Shown piece after piece: positions 37,335 to 46,373 of a stretch of 64,000 nt of DNA. The notes beneath the pieces are model-generated. The model was not told where the DNA came from, made no database searches, and worked only from the letters and a program-made list of their open reading frames with translations. Origin of the DNA: [Clostridium] celerecrescens 18A (GTDB taxonomy: Bacteria > Bacillota > Clostridia > Lachnospirales > Lachnospiraceae); contig NZ_PGET01000001.1 in assembly GCF_002797975.1 (NCBI RefSeq), forward strand, positions 3,913,501 through 3,977,500. The letters run 5' to 3'. Positions within the stretch are counted from its first letter, which is position 1. Every line of letters begins with the position of its first letter. A program made the translations under genes and the position numbers.

Positions 37335-37370
37335 AAAAAAACAAGTGACGTCAATTCTCACTTGTTTTTT
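37335..37370 (-). terminator. Terminator of the RpiR regulator gene
   Basis: AAAAAACAAGTGA (37335-37347) and TCACTTGTTTTTT (37358-37370) form a perfect 13-bp stem. It separates the RpiR gene from the PTS promoter. A small palindrome, GTAACAGTATGTTAC, follows at 37376-37390. Confidence 0.75.
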
Positions 37371-37406
37371 ATACGTAACAGTATGTTACTTCAATTCATA
37401 ACTTTT

Positions 37407-38156
37407 CTAATTTGAATTATGATCCATTTCTTCGGATGTATACCGGTACAGCTTCTTCCCCAGCCGTTCTATAATACTAATTGCAGGCATTTGAGTGGTA
37501 ATATCATACACCTTTAGCCTCGTATACGTCACATAATAAGCTATGTTATAGTCCGATAACTTCGCCACAGTACAATTTTCCGTATTGGTCACACTGAAAA
37601 TCTGGCAATTTTGTTCCTTAAAACGAATCACATGACCAATGGTATCATTCGACTCTCCAGAAACTGAAAATACAATGACCAGGGCATTTTCAAAAAATCT
37701 GCTCTCCGTGGGATAATGAGGTTCGTCAATATAAAGACAAAACTTTCCCATACTGGAAAAATACCTTGCCCCATATTTTGCCACAATCCCGGACATGCCG
37801 CTGCCCACAAAAATAATACGGTTTGCACGGACAATCACTTCCGTCAGCATATCCAGCTTTTTCTCAAATTCTTCCGAAGTTGTTTTCTTTAAAAAGTCAA
37901 TGACTTCAGTCACATCGTCCGCAGCAGATATTTCTTTTCCCTTTTCAAAATGCTGCTTTAACTTTACCTTAAACTCGGCATAACCATTACAATCCATTTT
38001 CTTACAAAAGCGCAGTACCGTAGAAGTGGAAACATGGGCTTCCTGAGCCAATTCCCGAATTCTCATGTACTTCACTTTATCATAATTTTTCGTCACATAT
38101 TGATATACTTCCATTTCCAGATCATTCAGTGACTTAACCTGCTCCACACGAAACAT
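37407..38156 (-). CDS. MurR/RpiR-family transcriptional regulator
   Basis: This 249-residue regulator has an N-terminal helix-turn-helix (about 1-75; RIRELAQEAHVSTSTVLRFCKKM) and a C-terminal SIS domain (about 105-240) with IIFVGSGMSGIVAKYGARY and VIVFSVSGESNDTIGHV, which binds phosphosugars. It is upstream of, and on the same strand as, the beta-glucoside PTS operon, from which a terminator separates it. It probably senses a 6-phosphoglucoside or glucose phosphate. Confidence 0.93.
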   Translation of the reverse strand: MFRVEQVKSLNDLEMEVYQYVTKNYDKVKYMRIRELAQEAHVSTSTVLRFCKKMDCNGYAEFKVKLKQHFEKGKEISAADDVTEVIDFLKKTTSEEFEKKLDMLTEVIVRANRIIFVGSGMSGIVAKYGARYFSSMGKFCLYIDEPHYPTESRFFENALVIVFSVSGESNDTIGHVIRFKEQNCQIFSVTNTENCTVAKLSDYNIAYYVTYTRLKVYDITTQMPAISIIERLGKKLYRYTSEEMDHNSN

Positions 38157-38214
38157 CCCTGTTCTCCCTTCTATGAAATACTCTTGCCTGTCCTATTTCA
38201 TTTCTTTGTCTATC

Positions 38215-38289
38215 TTACCATAGGATAGCAAGTCCCACGGGTCTTCCTTCCGGATCAAGAACAGCCAAATCCAATTCAGGGTCATACCC
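38215..38289 (-). pseudogene. C-terminal scrap of a GNAT acetyltransferase gene
   Basis: On the minus strand the sequence YDPELDLAVLDPEGRPVGLA is readable in one frame and ends ILW-stop (TAA at 38215-38217). This pattern is the core beta-strand region of GNAT acetyltransferases. Nothing upstream continues it, so it is a remnant about 24 codons long. It sits in the gap between the RpiR gene and the next gene. Confidence 0.4.
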
Positions 38290-38322
38290 TTACAGCATTA
38301 ATCTCTCGGTTTGCTCTTATCT

Positions 38323-38706
38323 TTACGAAATAAGCCACTCTTTCGCCTTTTCCAAATCATCTATGCAAGTCATCATAAATGTTATATCTGCTTTTCTCTT
38401 TTTAATATAGTTTTTCATTTTTATATCCAAACCGACAAATACTACTTTACGCAGCGGCTTCTTTAGCATAACAAAATTATCAACGATCAATTCTAAAATT
38501 TCTTTGTCAACTTCCGAATCATCAAGGACAACTGCAATAAAGGAGCTCGTAGACGGTCTGCTGATTTCTATTAGATCCCGTTTAAATTTCTGCTTTAACA
38601 ATTCCGTTTCACCATAAAGGGAATCCAAATGTTCGCACCAAACTTCTCCGCCATTATAAAATAAGGAAAAAGACTTTTTATTTAAGCCAAGCTCATACTT
38701 CTCCAT
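38323..38706 (-). CDS. Hypothetical protein, 127 residues
   Basis: The start ATG at 38706 (MEKYELGLNKKSF) follows GGGGGATTTATTTT; an earlier in-frame start would overlap the upstream acetyltransferase gene. The protein is soluble with an alternating beta/alpha pattern in its second half (SFIAVVLDDSEVDKEILELI, LRKVVFVGLDIKMKNYI, FMMTCIDDLEKAKEWL), which resembles a STAS-like fold without clear signature residues. No function is assigned. It follows the MmcQ-GNAT gene by 25 bp and is probably co-transcribed. Confidence 0.6.
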   Translation of the reverse strand: MEKYELGLNKKSFSLFYNGGEVWCEHLDSLYGETELLKQKFKRDLIEISRPSTSSFIAVVLDDSEVDKEILELIVDNFVMLKKPLRKVVFVGLDIKMKNYIKKRKADITFMMTCIDDLEKAKEWLIS

Positions 38707-38731
38707 AAAATAAATCCCCCAATATTCCCCA

Positions 38732-39571
38732 TCAAATTTTTCGTTCCATACAAATCGAATCCGGCATATCCGCGTACTGCCCATAGTTCGGCATAATTTT
38801 GTATCCTGCCTTTTTGTACATATAACAGGCTGCTTCTAACGGTTTACCAGTCTCTAAAATGCACCATCGATATCCTTTAATCTTTGCCTTTGCCTCTAAT
38901 CTCCGAACCAATTCTGCACCCAATCCCATGTTTCGATACGATGGTTCTACATAAATTCGTTTTAACTCTGCATGATCTTCATCATACATTTTAAAGGAAC
39001 CACACCCAATCGGTTTGCCTTCCCGATAAGCCACGATCACGTCATGGATACAATCCCTTTGATTAAATTGTTCATACTGGCTTCTTTGAAATTTACCCCC
39101 AACGATCTCATCAAGAGCATTGTCCAATCGATTGCAAAGCTTTGCAAAATCCTGATCTTCCCCATCCGTGTCCTTAAACTCCAATTCAGAAAGATTCAGC
39201 AGCTCCGCCTTTGCCTTTTTGCTGAACTTATTAATTACAGCATCATATGCTTCATCAATCATCTGAAACAGCATGTCCAGATCGAAGAAAGCATCCAGAT
39301 TTATAGTATTCCAATAGGGCTGCTGAACCGGCGGGCAGTGATATCCGCGTACTACAACCCCTGGATAAAGCTGCCGGTAAAGACTTGCTTTATCCGGCAC
39401 ACATTTTAACGTTATCTTGTAAAACTTTTCCTCAGGATTAAGTTGTACAAAGATCTTTCCCATAACCTTATAGCAGATTGGATATTCACCAAATGGCCTT
39501 GCCTCATATGCACTTGGGTGCTTTAAACAGTATTTTTCTATAGCCTGAATTACTTTTGCATTGTTCTCCAT
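38732..39571 (-). CDS. Fusion of an MmcQ/YjbR domain to a GNAT acetyltransferase
   Basis: This 279-residue protein starts MENNAKVIQAIEKY at 39571. Residues about 1-110 match the MmcQ/YjbR (DUF419) fold with PSAYEARPFGEYPICYKVMGKIFVQL and a PYWNTINLD stretch. Residues about 125-279 form a GNAT N-acetyltransferase with VAYREGKPIGCGSFKMYDED, the acetyl-CoA loop VEPSYRNMGLGAELVRRLEA and a C-terminal YMYKKAGYKIMPNYG. The fusion suggests the MmcQ domain supplies substrate recognition. GNAT family members act on very different amines, so no substrate can be named. Confidence 0.85.
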   Translation of the reverse strand: MENNAKVIQAIEKYCLKHPSAYEARPFGEYPICYKVMGKIFVQLNPEEKFYKITLKCVPDKASLYRQLYPGVVVRGYHCPPVQQPYWNTINLDAFFDLDMLFQMIDEAYDAVINKFSKKAKAELLNLSELEFKDTDGEDQDFAKLCNRLDNALDEIVGGKFQRSQYEQFNQRDCIHDVIVAYREGKPIGCGSFKMYDEDHAELKRIYVEPSYRNMGLGAELVRRLEAKAKIKGYRWCILETGKPLEAACYMYKKAGYKIMPNYGQYADMPDSICMERKI

Positions 39572-39595
39572 ATATTGTCTCCTGACTTGAAGCAA

Positions 39596-40029
39596 AACCT
39601 GTAAGGTTCACGATTAATTCCCTACGGTTATATTAAATGGGATATTGCTGATAAGTATTCATTTCATCTCTAGTGTCAGAACCTTTAGGCCCTTCTCTAT
39701 AGCTTCATAATTATTATAAATTGAGCTTTTCATTATTACTATAACATAATATTTTATTAATTAGCAATTATAACTACCATATTACAATAATGTAATTTCA
39801 AATAATTATACATTTAATTATCCCATGAAATAAACCTAATGATATCCATATAATAACATGTTCTCTTCTATAATGGAGGCATACCATCGCCCTAACATGT
39901 TCTCTGAACTTATTATATTTGTAATTCTCGACACCTTGTAAACTTTTTTCCCCAATAGAATACCAAAGAATCCACAAAGTCATGATAATATCATGATTTT
40001 GTGGATTCTCCTTAAATTTTTCTTACTCC
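39596..40029. other. Long AT-rich intergenic region with a 13-bp direct repeat and a terminator
   Basis: The identical sequence TAACATGTTCTCT occurs at 39854-39866 and 39893-39905. The minus-strand terminator of the deoD operon is AGAATCCACAAA (39967-39978) / TTTGTGGATTCT (39998-40009), with a second paired segment TCATGA inside. Short frames here have poor composition and no ribosome site, so I call no gene. Confidence 0.5.
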
Positions 40030-40761
40030 TTAAATAATAGAAAGTGCCAGTTCCATCATCCTGGTAAAAGAATTCTGCCTGCCTTCAGCAGAGATTTCTT
40101 CTTCTTCAAACGGCGAATCTGAAATCGTTAAAATACACAATGCATTTGCTTTTCCATAGGCCGCATTCGCATAAAGAGCAGTAGACTCCATCTCACACGC
40201 CAGAACCCCCATATCTGCCCATGATACACCTGTTTTCGGCAAGTCGGGTTTATAAAATGTATCTGTGCACAGAATATTGCCAACATGATACGGCAGGTCC
40301 ATTTCTTCCGCGCACTGTACTGCCTGACGCAGCAATTTGTAACTCGCTGTACAGGAATAATCTCCCGGCAGCTGGTATGTTGCCAGATAGTTCGTCTCCG
40401 TACAACTGCCGATGGCAATGATTACATCCCGCAGCTTCACTTGCGGCTGCATCGATCCGGCAGTTCCGATCCGGATTAAATTCTTCACACCGTAATAATG
40501 AATCAGCTCATAGGAATAGATCCCAATAGACGGGCAGCCCATTCCAGTTCCCATTACCGATATCCGTTTGCCCATAAAGTAACCGGTATACCCCAGCATT
40601 CCTCTTGTATGATTAAACTGTGTTACATTTTCCAGAAAATTATCAGCAATAAACTTCGCCCGCAGCGGATCCCCCGGAAGCAGGATTGATTCTGCAACAT
40701 CTCCTGGTCCTGCATCAATATGAGGAGTTGGTGTGTGTTTCATAGCATTATTTTCATTCAT
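40030..40761 (-). CDS. deoD: Purine-nucleoside phosphorylase, DeoD type
   Basis: This 243-residue enzyme phosphorolyses purine nucleosides to base and ribose 1-phosphate. It shows the trimeric-type PNP/UDP phosphorylase motifs: the N-terminal PHIDAGPGDVAESILLPGDP, RIGTAGSMQPQV, the substrate-binding CEMESTALYANAAYG and the catalytic Asp stretch TISDSPF. Length is normal. GGGAG precedes the ATG. It is the last gene of the nucleoside operon, 4 bp after the ribokinase gene. Confidence 0.96.
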   Translation of the reverse strand: MNENNAMKHTPTPHIDAGPGDVAESILLPGDPLRAKFIADNFLENVTQFNHTRGMLGYTGYFMGKRISVMGTGMGCPSIGIYSYELIHYYGVKNLIRIGTAGSMQPQVKLRDVIIAIGSCTETNYLATYQLPGDYSCTASYKLLRQAVQCAEEMDLPYHVGNILCTDTFYKPDLPKTGVSWADMGVLACEMESTALYANAAYGKANALCILTISDSPFEEEEISAEGRQNSFTRMMELALSII

Positions 40762-40765
40762 CCTT

Positions 40766-41677
40766 TTATCTCCCTTCCTTTTTGTTTTTTATCACTTCTT
40801 CCACTTCTTTTCGTTCCGGAATTGATGCTGCCGCCCCCGGCCTTGTTACTGCAATGGCCGAGGCAACCGACGCCCGATGCAAAACATCCTCGATCTTTTC
40901 ATCTTTCATGATTCCAGAGATAAAATATCCTGAATATGTATCTCCTGCCGCCGTTGTATCAACCGCTTCCGCTCTTACCGCCTCCTGGCGGTAAATCTGC
41001 TGTCCATCCCAGTAAAAGGATCCTTTTTCCCCAAGTGTCATGACTACTTTGGCATCAGGAAATTTCGCCGCCAGCTTTACCAGCACTGCTTCATCACTTT
41101 CGCCCGATGTTTCTGCTAAAGATGCTGCTTCCGCCTCGTTTACAAGAAAGTAATTTACCAGGTTTAACGGTAATTCTAAAACCTTATGATCCATTGGTGA
41201 AGGATTTAAAACAATCGTCATACCTCTTTCATGTGCCCTGCTGATGATATATTCCAGTTCACTGATCTCATTTTGAAGAACAATAAAATCCCCTGCGCAA
41301 AAACCAGACAGAACCTGTTCAACCTGTTCTTTACCAATCATTTGATTCGCCCCACCAAATAGAATGATGCAGTTATCCCCTTCACTGTCATTCTGAATAA
41401 TAGCATGACCGGTCTGCACTTCATCCAGGATTGTAATACAGCCGGTATCTACTCCCGCCCGACTAAGGATCTCTAACAAAAATTCGCCTTCACTCCCGAT
41501 AGCCCCGGCATGATATACCTGCTCCCCCGCTCTGGCCAAGGCAATCGACTGATTTAATCCCTTCCCGCCACCGAACACATTTAAACTTTCTGAAGATATG
41601 GTTTCTCCTTTGCGAACAAAGTGTTCTACTTTATATACATAATCAATGTTCATTGAGCCAAAATTTAATAGTTTCAT
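40766..41677 (-). CDS. rbsK: Ribokinase (PfkB family)
   Basis: This 303-residue PfkB kinase has the N-terminal motif GGKGLNQSIALARAG and the C-terminal anion-hole/catalytic motif TTAAGDTYSGYF, in which the Asp is the base. It phosphorylates ribose released by the nucleoside hydrolases. One base separates it from the nucleoside hydrolase gene. A second ribokinase domain is fused to the LacI regulator across the divergent promoter. Confidence 0.94.
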   Translation of the reverse strand: MKLLNFGSMNIDYVYKVEHFVRKGETISSESLNVFGGGKGLNQSIALARAGEQVYHAGAIGSEGEFLLEILSRAGVDTGCITILDEVQTGHAIIQNDSEGDNCIILFGGANQMIGKEQVEQVLSGFCAGDFIVLQNEISELEYIISRAHERGMTIVLNPSPMDHKVLELPLNLVNYFLVNEAEAASLAETSGESDEAVLVKLAAKFPDAKVVMTLGEKGSFYWDGQQIYRQEAVRAEAVDTTAAGDTYSGYFISGIMKDEKIEDVLHRASVASAIAVTRPGAAASIPERKEVEEVIKNKKEGR

Positions 41678-41678
41678 A

Positions 41679-42650
41679 TTATACCTCGTAGCTTATTATG
41701 GTTTGGATCAGCAATTTTTTAAAACGTGTCTTATCAAATTCCATTGCAACAAGTACATTCTTTTCAATACCATCTACTGGATAGCAGACTTCTCTGCCAA
41801 TATCCTCCTTTGGCGCCATGCCTATATAATCACGGTAATCGCAGACAGTCATTCCCCTTGTAAACTCTCCCTTTGTCTCCACATCTACATGCATTGGCAA
41901 TGCACAGGTAATAATCGCCGGATCAATCAACCATGCTATCGCACAAGCATCACATAGCTGCGATTGACGTCCCTGATTGACTGAATATTCCAGTAAATCT
42001 GCTGCCGTTGCCGCTACCAGCCCCGGCAGCGCCTTAAGCTGTTTCACTTCATCTATTGTCATGGAATTCTGACGGCACAGATTAAGCCCGACCATCCGGA
42101 TCGGAATTCCGGATTCGAAAACAATCTTTGCTGCTTCCGGGTCAACAACTATATTAAATTCTGCGCAGGCATTATAATTCCCGGTCGTAACCGAGCCCCC
42201 CATGGAGATGATTTCCGGAATCCTATGTTTTAGCTCCGGCTCCTTTAAAAGCGCCTGTGCCACATTAGTCAATGGTCCCAGCGTTACCAGCGTCATGTCT
42301 GTCTGATAGCGAAAAGCATCAATCAGCGCATCCACCGCATGTTTTCTACTCTGAGCTTCTTTCAGCCTCGGCACCATGATATTCCCCAACCCACTGCTGC
42401 CATGAACATATTCAGCTCGTTCAGGTTTTGCAAACATCGGCATATCGTAGCCGGCATAAACCGGAATATCACCATGTCCCGCCAGCTCCGTCACATATCT
42501 GGCATTATGAAATGTATGATCAAGTCCGGTATTTCCCCCAACTGCCGAGATTCCGACAACAGAAAGATGCTTCATTGCCAGCAGCAGTGCAAAACTGTCA
42601 TCAATTCCCGGATCACAGTCAATCCATACTTTCTTACTTGTTTCCATCAT
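41679..42650 (-). CDS. Ribonucleoside hydrolase (inosine-uridine preferring family)
   Basis: This 323-residue enzyme hydrolyses nucleosides to base and ribose. The calcium-binding signature VWIDCDPGIDDSFALLLAM (residues about 8-26) is intact, and TLGPLTNVAQALLKEP and the EFNIVVDPEAAKIVFESG region match the family. The ATG directly abuts the upstream permease stop (TAA-ATG). It is one of two nucleoside hydrolases in the operon, so they may differ in base preference. Confidence 0.94.
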   Translation of the reverse strand: MMETSKKVWIDCDPGIDDSFALLLAMKHLSVVGISAVGGNTGLDHTFHNARYVTELAGHGDIPVYAGYDMPMFAKPERAEYVHGSSGLGNIMVPRLKEAQSRKHAVDALIDAFRYQTDMTLVTLGPLTNVAQALLKEPELKHRIPEIISMGGSVTTGNYNACAEFNIVVDPEAAKIVFESGIPIRMVGLNLCRQNSMTIDEVKQLKALPGLVAATAADLLEYSVNQGRQSQLCDACAIAWLIDPAIITCALPMHVDVETKGEFTRGMTVCDYRDYIGMAPKEDIGREVCYPVDGIEKNVLVAMEFDKTRFKKLLIQTIISYEV

Positions 42651-43595
42651 TTATGCACCTTCTCTCTTCAGTCCTTTTTCTATCCTCCTCCTCTGATTGA
42701 TCCGAATCATATTAATCAATACAAGGGCAATTATAGTTGCTGCATAGGGAATCATTTCAATAAACTCCGTCGGAAAATTAGTTCCCTGACTTTTTAGAGT
42801 AGTCGCCAAGGCATCGGAAAAGCCAAAGAAAACTGCTGATACCGCGGTTCCGATCGGATTACTTCCGGCTATATTCATCGCCGATAAACCGATATATCCT
42901 CTGCCGTTTGTCATATTCTTCATAAAGAAACTAACCCACCCCATTGACATGAATGCTCCTGCAAAACCGCAAAGTACTCCCGAAACCAGAAATGATATAT
43001 AACCAATCTTTTTTACATTAATACCCACCGATGCCGCAGCCTGCGGGTTTTCCCCAACTGCCCGCATCCTGAGTCCCAACCGGGTCCGATATAAGAAGAA
43101 CCATACGAAGTAGATGCTCAAGAATGCCAGATAAGTAAGTAGGTTATGTCCCGACAGTACCTGTCCTAAAAACGGGATCGTATCAATTATCGGTATAACC
43201 ACCGAGGGAATCGTATAGGCCTTAATTGCTGCCGAAGTGGCCGCCTTTTCTCCGGTCAACAAATACATGACAAATACTGTGCCGCCGCTGGCAACCAGGT
43301 TAAACGCAATACAAGTCAGGTAAAGATCTGTTTTACCGGAGAGATTGGACAACGCCAGTACCCCGCCGGAAAGAACACCAAAGATAATGGCTCCCAGTAA
43401 GCCAATCCAAACATTCCCGGAAAAACCGGCAAAAATCACACCTGCCAGTGCTGCCGAAAGCATCATTCCTTCCAGTGCCATGTTAAGCATTCCGGCTTTC
43501 CGGTTAATGACCGCTGCCAATGCAACGAAAATCAGCGGTGTTGATAAACGCAGTACTGAAAACCCAAAATTTGCAAACCATTCTATTGTAAACAT
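42651..43595 (-). CDS. nupQ: Nucleoside ABC transporter permease, NupQ type
   Basis: This 314-residue permease starts MFTIEWFANFGFSVLRL at 43595; an upstream in-frame start overlaps NupP without a ribosome site. It has about nine helices and the BPD_transp_2 motif GGNLAXX-like stretch AVINRKAGMLNMALEGMML, as in BmpA-linked nucleoside importers. Together with NupP it forms the channel for the BMP lipoprotein. Confidence 0.9.
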   Translation of the reverse strand: MFTIEWFANFGFSVLRLSTPLIFVALAAVINRKAGMLNMALEGMMLSAALAGVIFAGFSGNVWIGLLGAIIFGVLSGGVLALSNLSGKTDLYLTCIAFNLVASGGTVFVMYLLTGEKAATSAAIKAYTIPSVVIPIIDTIPFLGQVLSGHNLLTYLAFLSIYFVWFFLYRTRLGLRMRAVGENPQAAASVGINVKKIGYISFLVSGVLCGFAGAFMSMGWVSFFMKNMTNGRGYIGLSAMNIAGSNPIGTAVSAVFFGFSDALATTLKSQGTNFPTEFIEMIPYAATIIALVLINMIRINQRRRIEKGLKREGA

Positions 43596-43614
43596 ATGCG
43601 TTCCTGCATGGATC

Positions 43615-44760
43615 TTACCCCACGCTCTCCTTTCCGGCTTCTGCTGCATTTTCTACCAAAATTTCCTTTGCTTCTTTTTCCCGGTCCATTTTCATGTCTT
43701 TCTGAGCCGCTTTATAGATCAGTTTTTTCTTATATCTTCCCATGAATTCTTCAGCCGCTACCAGAAGAATAACGATTCCCTGGATAACCGTAATGAACTC
43801 AATCGGAATATCACCTTTGGAGTTTACAACATCAGCACCGATCCGGATATATGCCAGCAGAATCGCCGCTACCGGAACCAGGATCGGATTCCTTCTCGCC
43901 AAAACAGCAACCATCAGACCATCAAAACCGTGCTGGGTACTAACGACCCACTTGTAACGATCATAATTGCCCAGGATCTCACACGTACCGCCCATGCCGG
44001 CAAAGATACCGCCAACTAACTGAGCCAAAATAATCGTCCCATTCATGTTGATACCGCTTGCCCTCGCGAAGTTCGGATTACTTCCCACAACCCGCATTTT
44101 ATATCCAAAAATGGTCTTATAAAACAAAACTCCAACGAAAGCCACAGCAATCAAAGCCACAAAGAATCCTGACTGGACCCGGAACTTTCCAAAGATCATG
44201 GGAAGCTTTGCCGTCTCCGGAATCATATAAGACCCCAGCGAACCAATTGATGGATCCCGCATGAAATACTTCAGCACCCAGATCGATAAAAATGCCAAAA
44301 TGCTGTTAAGCATCAGGGAGACCACCACAATATTGGCCTTAAACTTAACATCCAGCCATGCCGGAATCAGGGAAACCAAGAACCCGACTGCCGCACCAAC
44401 TGCCAGCAGGATCAAAAGCATAACCGGTGTCGGCAGGCCCGCTCCGCCTAATGAAATAGCAGCCAGAGACACAATACACCCTGAAAACATAAAAATGCCT
44501 TCACCGGAGAGATTAAACTTATTTACTGCATACATAAAACAAAAACATAAACCGGTAAATGTAAACGGAATGGCCAGATTAATTATGCTTCCGACTCTCC
44601 GTACGGAAGAAAACGGGCCTAAGACAAATTGCCTGATAACATAGACCGGATCATCACTGATGGCAAACAGAGTAACGAGAGCAATTCCATAAGCAATGCC
44701 GATAGCAGCAAGGATTCGTACCAATTCGACTGTTGTTTCTATTCGTCTTGTTTTACTCAT
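43615..44760 (-). CDS. nupP: Nucleoside ABC transporter permease, NupP type
   Basis: This 381-residue permease has about ten helices. Conserved regions include NKFNLSGEGIFMFSGCIVSL and RVVGSNPNFARASGINMNG, typical of the YufP/NupP branch of BPD_transp_2. It overlaps the ATPase stop by 4 bp (ATGA). The hydrophilic C-terminal tail (about 345-381) is charged. It pairs with the NupQ-type permease. Confidence 0.92.
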   Translation of the reverse strand: MSKTRRIETTVELVRILAAIGIAYGIALVTLFAISDDPVYVIRQFVLGPFSSVRRVGSIINLAIPFTFTGLCFCFMYAVNKFNLSGEGIFMFSGCIVSLAAISLGGAGLPTPVMLLILLAVGAAVGFLVSLIPAWLDVKFKANIVVVSLMLNSILAFLSIWVLKYFMRDPSIGSLGSYMIPETAKLPMIFGKFRVQSGFFVALIAVAFVGVLFYKTIFGYKMRVVGSNPNFARASGINMNGTIILAQLVGGIFAGMGGTCEILGNYDRYKWVVSTQHGFDGLMVAVLARRNPILVPVAAILLAYIRIGADVVNSKGDIPIEFITVIQGIVILLVAAEEFMGRYKKKLIYKAAQKDMKMDREKEAKEILVENAAEAGKESVG

Positions 44761-46307
44761 AGCACAGCCTCCATTTCTTTTGCTGTCATTGTCTTAATAC
44801 CCAGCATATATTCTCCTAATTCGTCTTCAGAAACAAGGTTCGCCTGCTTAAATGCTGCTACAACCTTCCCTTTCCGCATAACCAGCAGCCTGTCAGAGCA
44901 CTCCAGTACTTCATTCAAATCGGCTGAGATCAGCAGGGAAGCCGTCTTTTCTTCCCTTGATTTACGGACAATCGTCTTGCGAATCATTTCCGCTGCACCG
45001 ACGTCAATTCCCCTGGTCGGCTGATTAGCAAGAATAAAATTACTGCCGGAAGTAAACTCTCTTGCCACCACCACCTTCTGGATATTACCACCGGAAAGCA
45101 TCCGTACCGGCTGGTTTCTATCATCACAGGCAATATCAAATTCTTTAATGCACTGATCTACAATCTGGTCAATATATTTTCGGTTAATAAACGGGCCCTT
45201 CCGGTACTGCGGCTGAAAATAGCGGTCCGAAATAATATTATCCCGAATTGACATATCTCCGGCACAGCCAAAATCCATTCTGTCTTCCGGAATAAATGCC
45301 AGCCCCAACTGTCGGATCTGATGAACGGTTTTTCCTGATATACTGGCTCCGTTAATGGATACTTCACCGGAGGAGAAGATGCCAAGTCCTGATAACACAT
45401 CGGAAAGTTCACTCTGGCCATTTCCTTCTACACCGGCAATGCCCACTACTTCACCTGCACGAATATCAAGAGAGACTCCATCCAGTACGGTCTTGCCCAT
45501 TTCGTTGATCTTGACCAGATTTTTGATATGTACTACAACTTCTCCGGGCTTCGGCTGCTCTTTATCAATCCTAAGTACGACATCCCGGCCGACCATCAGT
45601 CTTGAGATATCTGCTTCACTCATATCCTCCAGTTCATAACTGCCCAGACAAAAACCATGGCGCAGGACCGTAACACGGCTGCAGATTCGTTTTACTTCTT
45701 CCAGCTTGTGCGAGATAAAGATAATCGAATGCCCGCTCTTCCTTAACAGAATCAGCTGTTCAAACAATTCATCTGTCTCCTGGGGCGTTAAGACTGCCGT
45801 CGGTTCATCCAAAATAATAATTTTCGCTCCGCGGATCAATACTTTCATGATCTCAACTTTTTGCATCTGACCAACCGAAAGGTCCATTACTTTCATCTTG
45901 GGATCAATATTAAAATTATACTTTTCTGCTACTTCTCTGGTCATCTCCACCGCTTTGTTATAATCAAACGTCCCCTTTTTCATCGGTTCGATTCCCAAAG
46001 CCACATTCTCCGCTACAGTCAGTGACGGTACCAGCATAAAATGCTGATGTACCATTCCAATGCCTTTATCAATGGCATCCAGTGTATTTTGAATCTGAAC
46101 CTCCTGCTCCTGTACGAGAACACGTCCGGACTGGGCATTTTCCAACCCGAAGAGAACTTTCATCAACGTCGTTTTTCCTGCTCCGTTTTCCCCAACCAGA
46201 GCCAGAATCTCTCCTTCATTCAGCCAAAAGGTAATGTCCTTATTGGCGACAAATCCATTGCTGTAAATCTTAGTAATGTTCTCCATTCTCAAAACTTCAC
46301 CAGACAT
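44757..46307 (-). CDS. nupO: Nucleoside ABC transporter ATP-binding protein, NupO type
   Basis: This 516-residue protein has two ABC domains. The first is canonical: GENGAGKTTLMKVLFG, signature LSVGQMQKVEIMKVL and Walker B IIILDEPTAVLTP. The second is degenerate at Walker A (GVEGNGQSELSDV) and lacks the Walker B Asp (FILANQPTRGID), but keeps LSGGNIQKVVVAREF. That asymmetry is usual for YufO/NupO proteins of BMP-dependent nucleoside importers. AGGAGG precedes the ATG. Confidence 0.94.
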   Translation of the reverse strand: MSGEVLRMENITKIYSNGFVANKDITFWLNEGEILALVGENGAGKTTLMKVLFGLENAQSGRVLVQEQEVQIQNTLDAIDKGIGMVHQHFMLVPSLTVAENVALGIEPMKKGTFDYNKAVEMTREVAEKYNFNIDPKMKVMDLSVGQMQKVEIMKVLIRGAKIIILDEPTAVLTPQETDELFEQLILLRKSGHSIIFISHKLEEVKRICSRVTVLRHGFCLGSYELEDMSEADISRLMVGRDVVLRIDKEQPKPGEVVVHIKNLVKINEMGKTVLDGVSLDIRAGEVVGIAGVEGNGQSELSDVLSGLGIFSSGEVSINGASISGKTVHQIRQLGLAFIPEDRMDFGCAGDMSIRDNIISDRYFQPQYRKGPFINRKYIDQIVDQCIKEFDIACDDRNQPVRMLSGGNIQKVVVAREFTSGSNFILANQPTRGIDVGAAEMIRKTIVRKSREEKTASLLISADLNEVLECSDRLLVMRKGKVVAAFKQANLVSEDELGEYMLGIKTMTAKEMEAVL

Positions 46308-46373
46308 ATCTTCCTCCTACGGCAAACTGCCGAAATTTCTGTAAAAAATCCCGGCAGTTTACACTTTGTTCTG

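Noticed and set aside
39798..39983. A 61-codon minus-strand frame in the AT-rich gap before deoD
   Set aside because: It has no ribosome site, runs into the terminator hairpin and has low-complexity composition.
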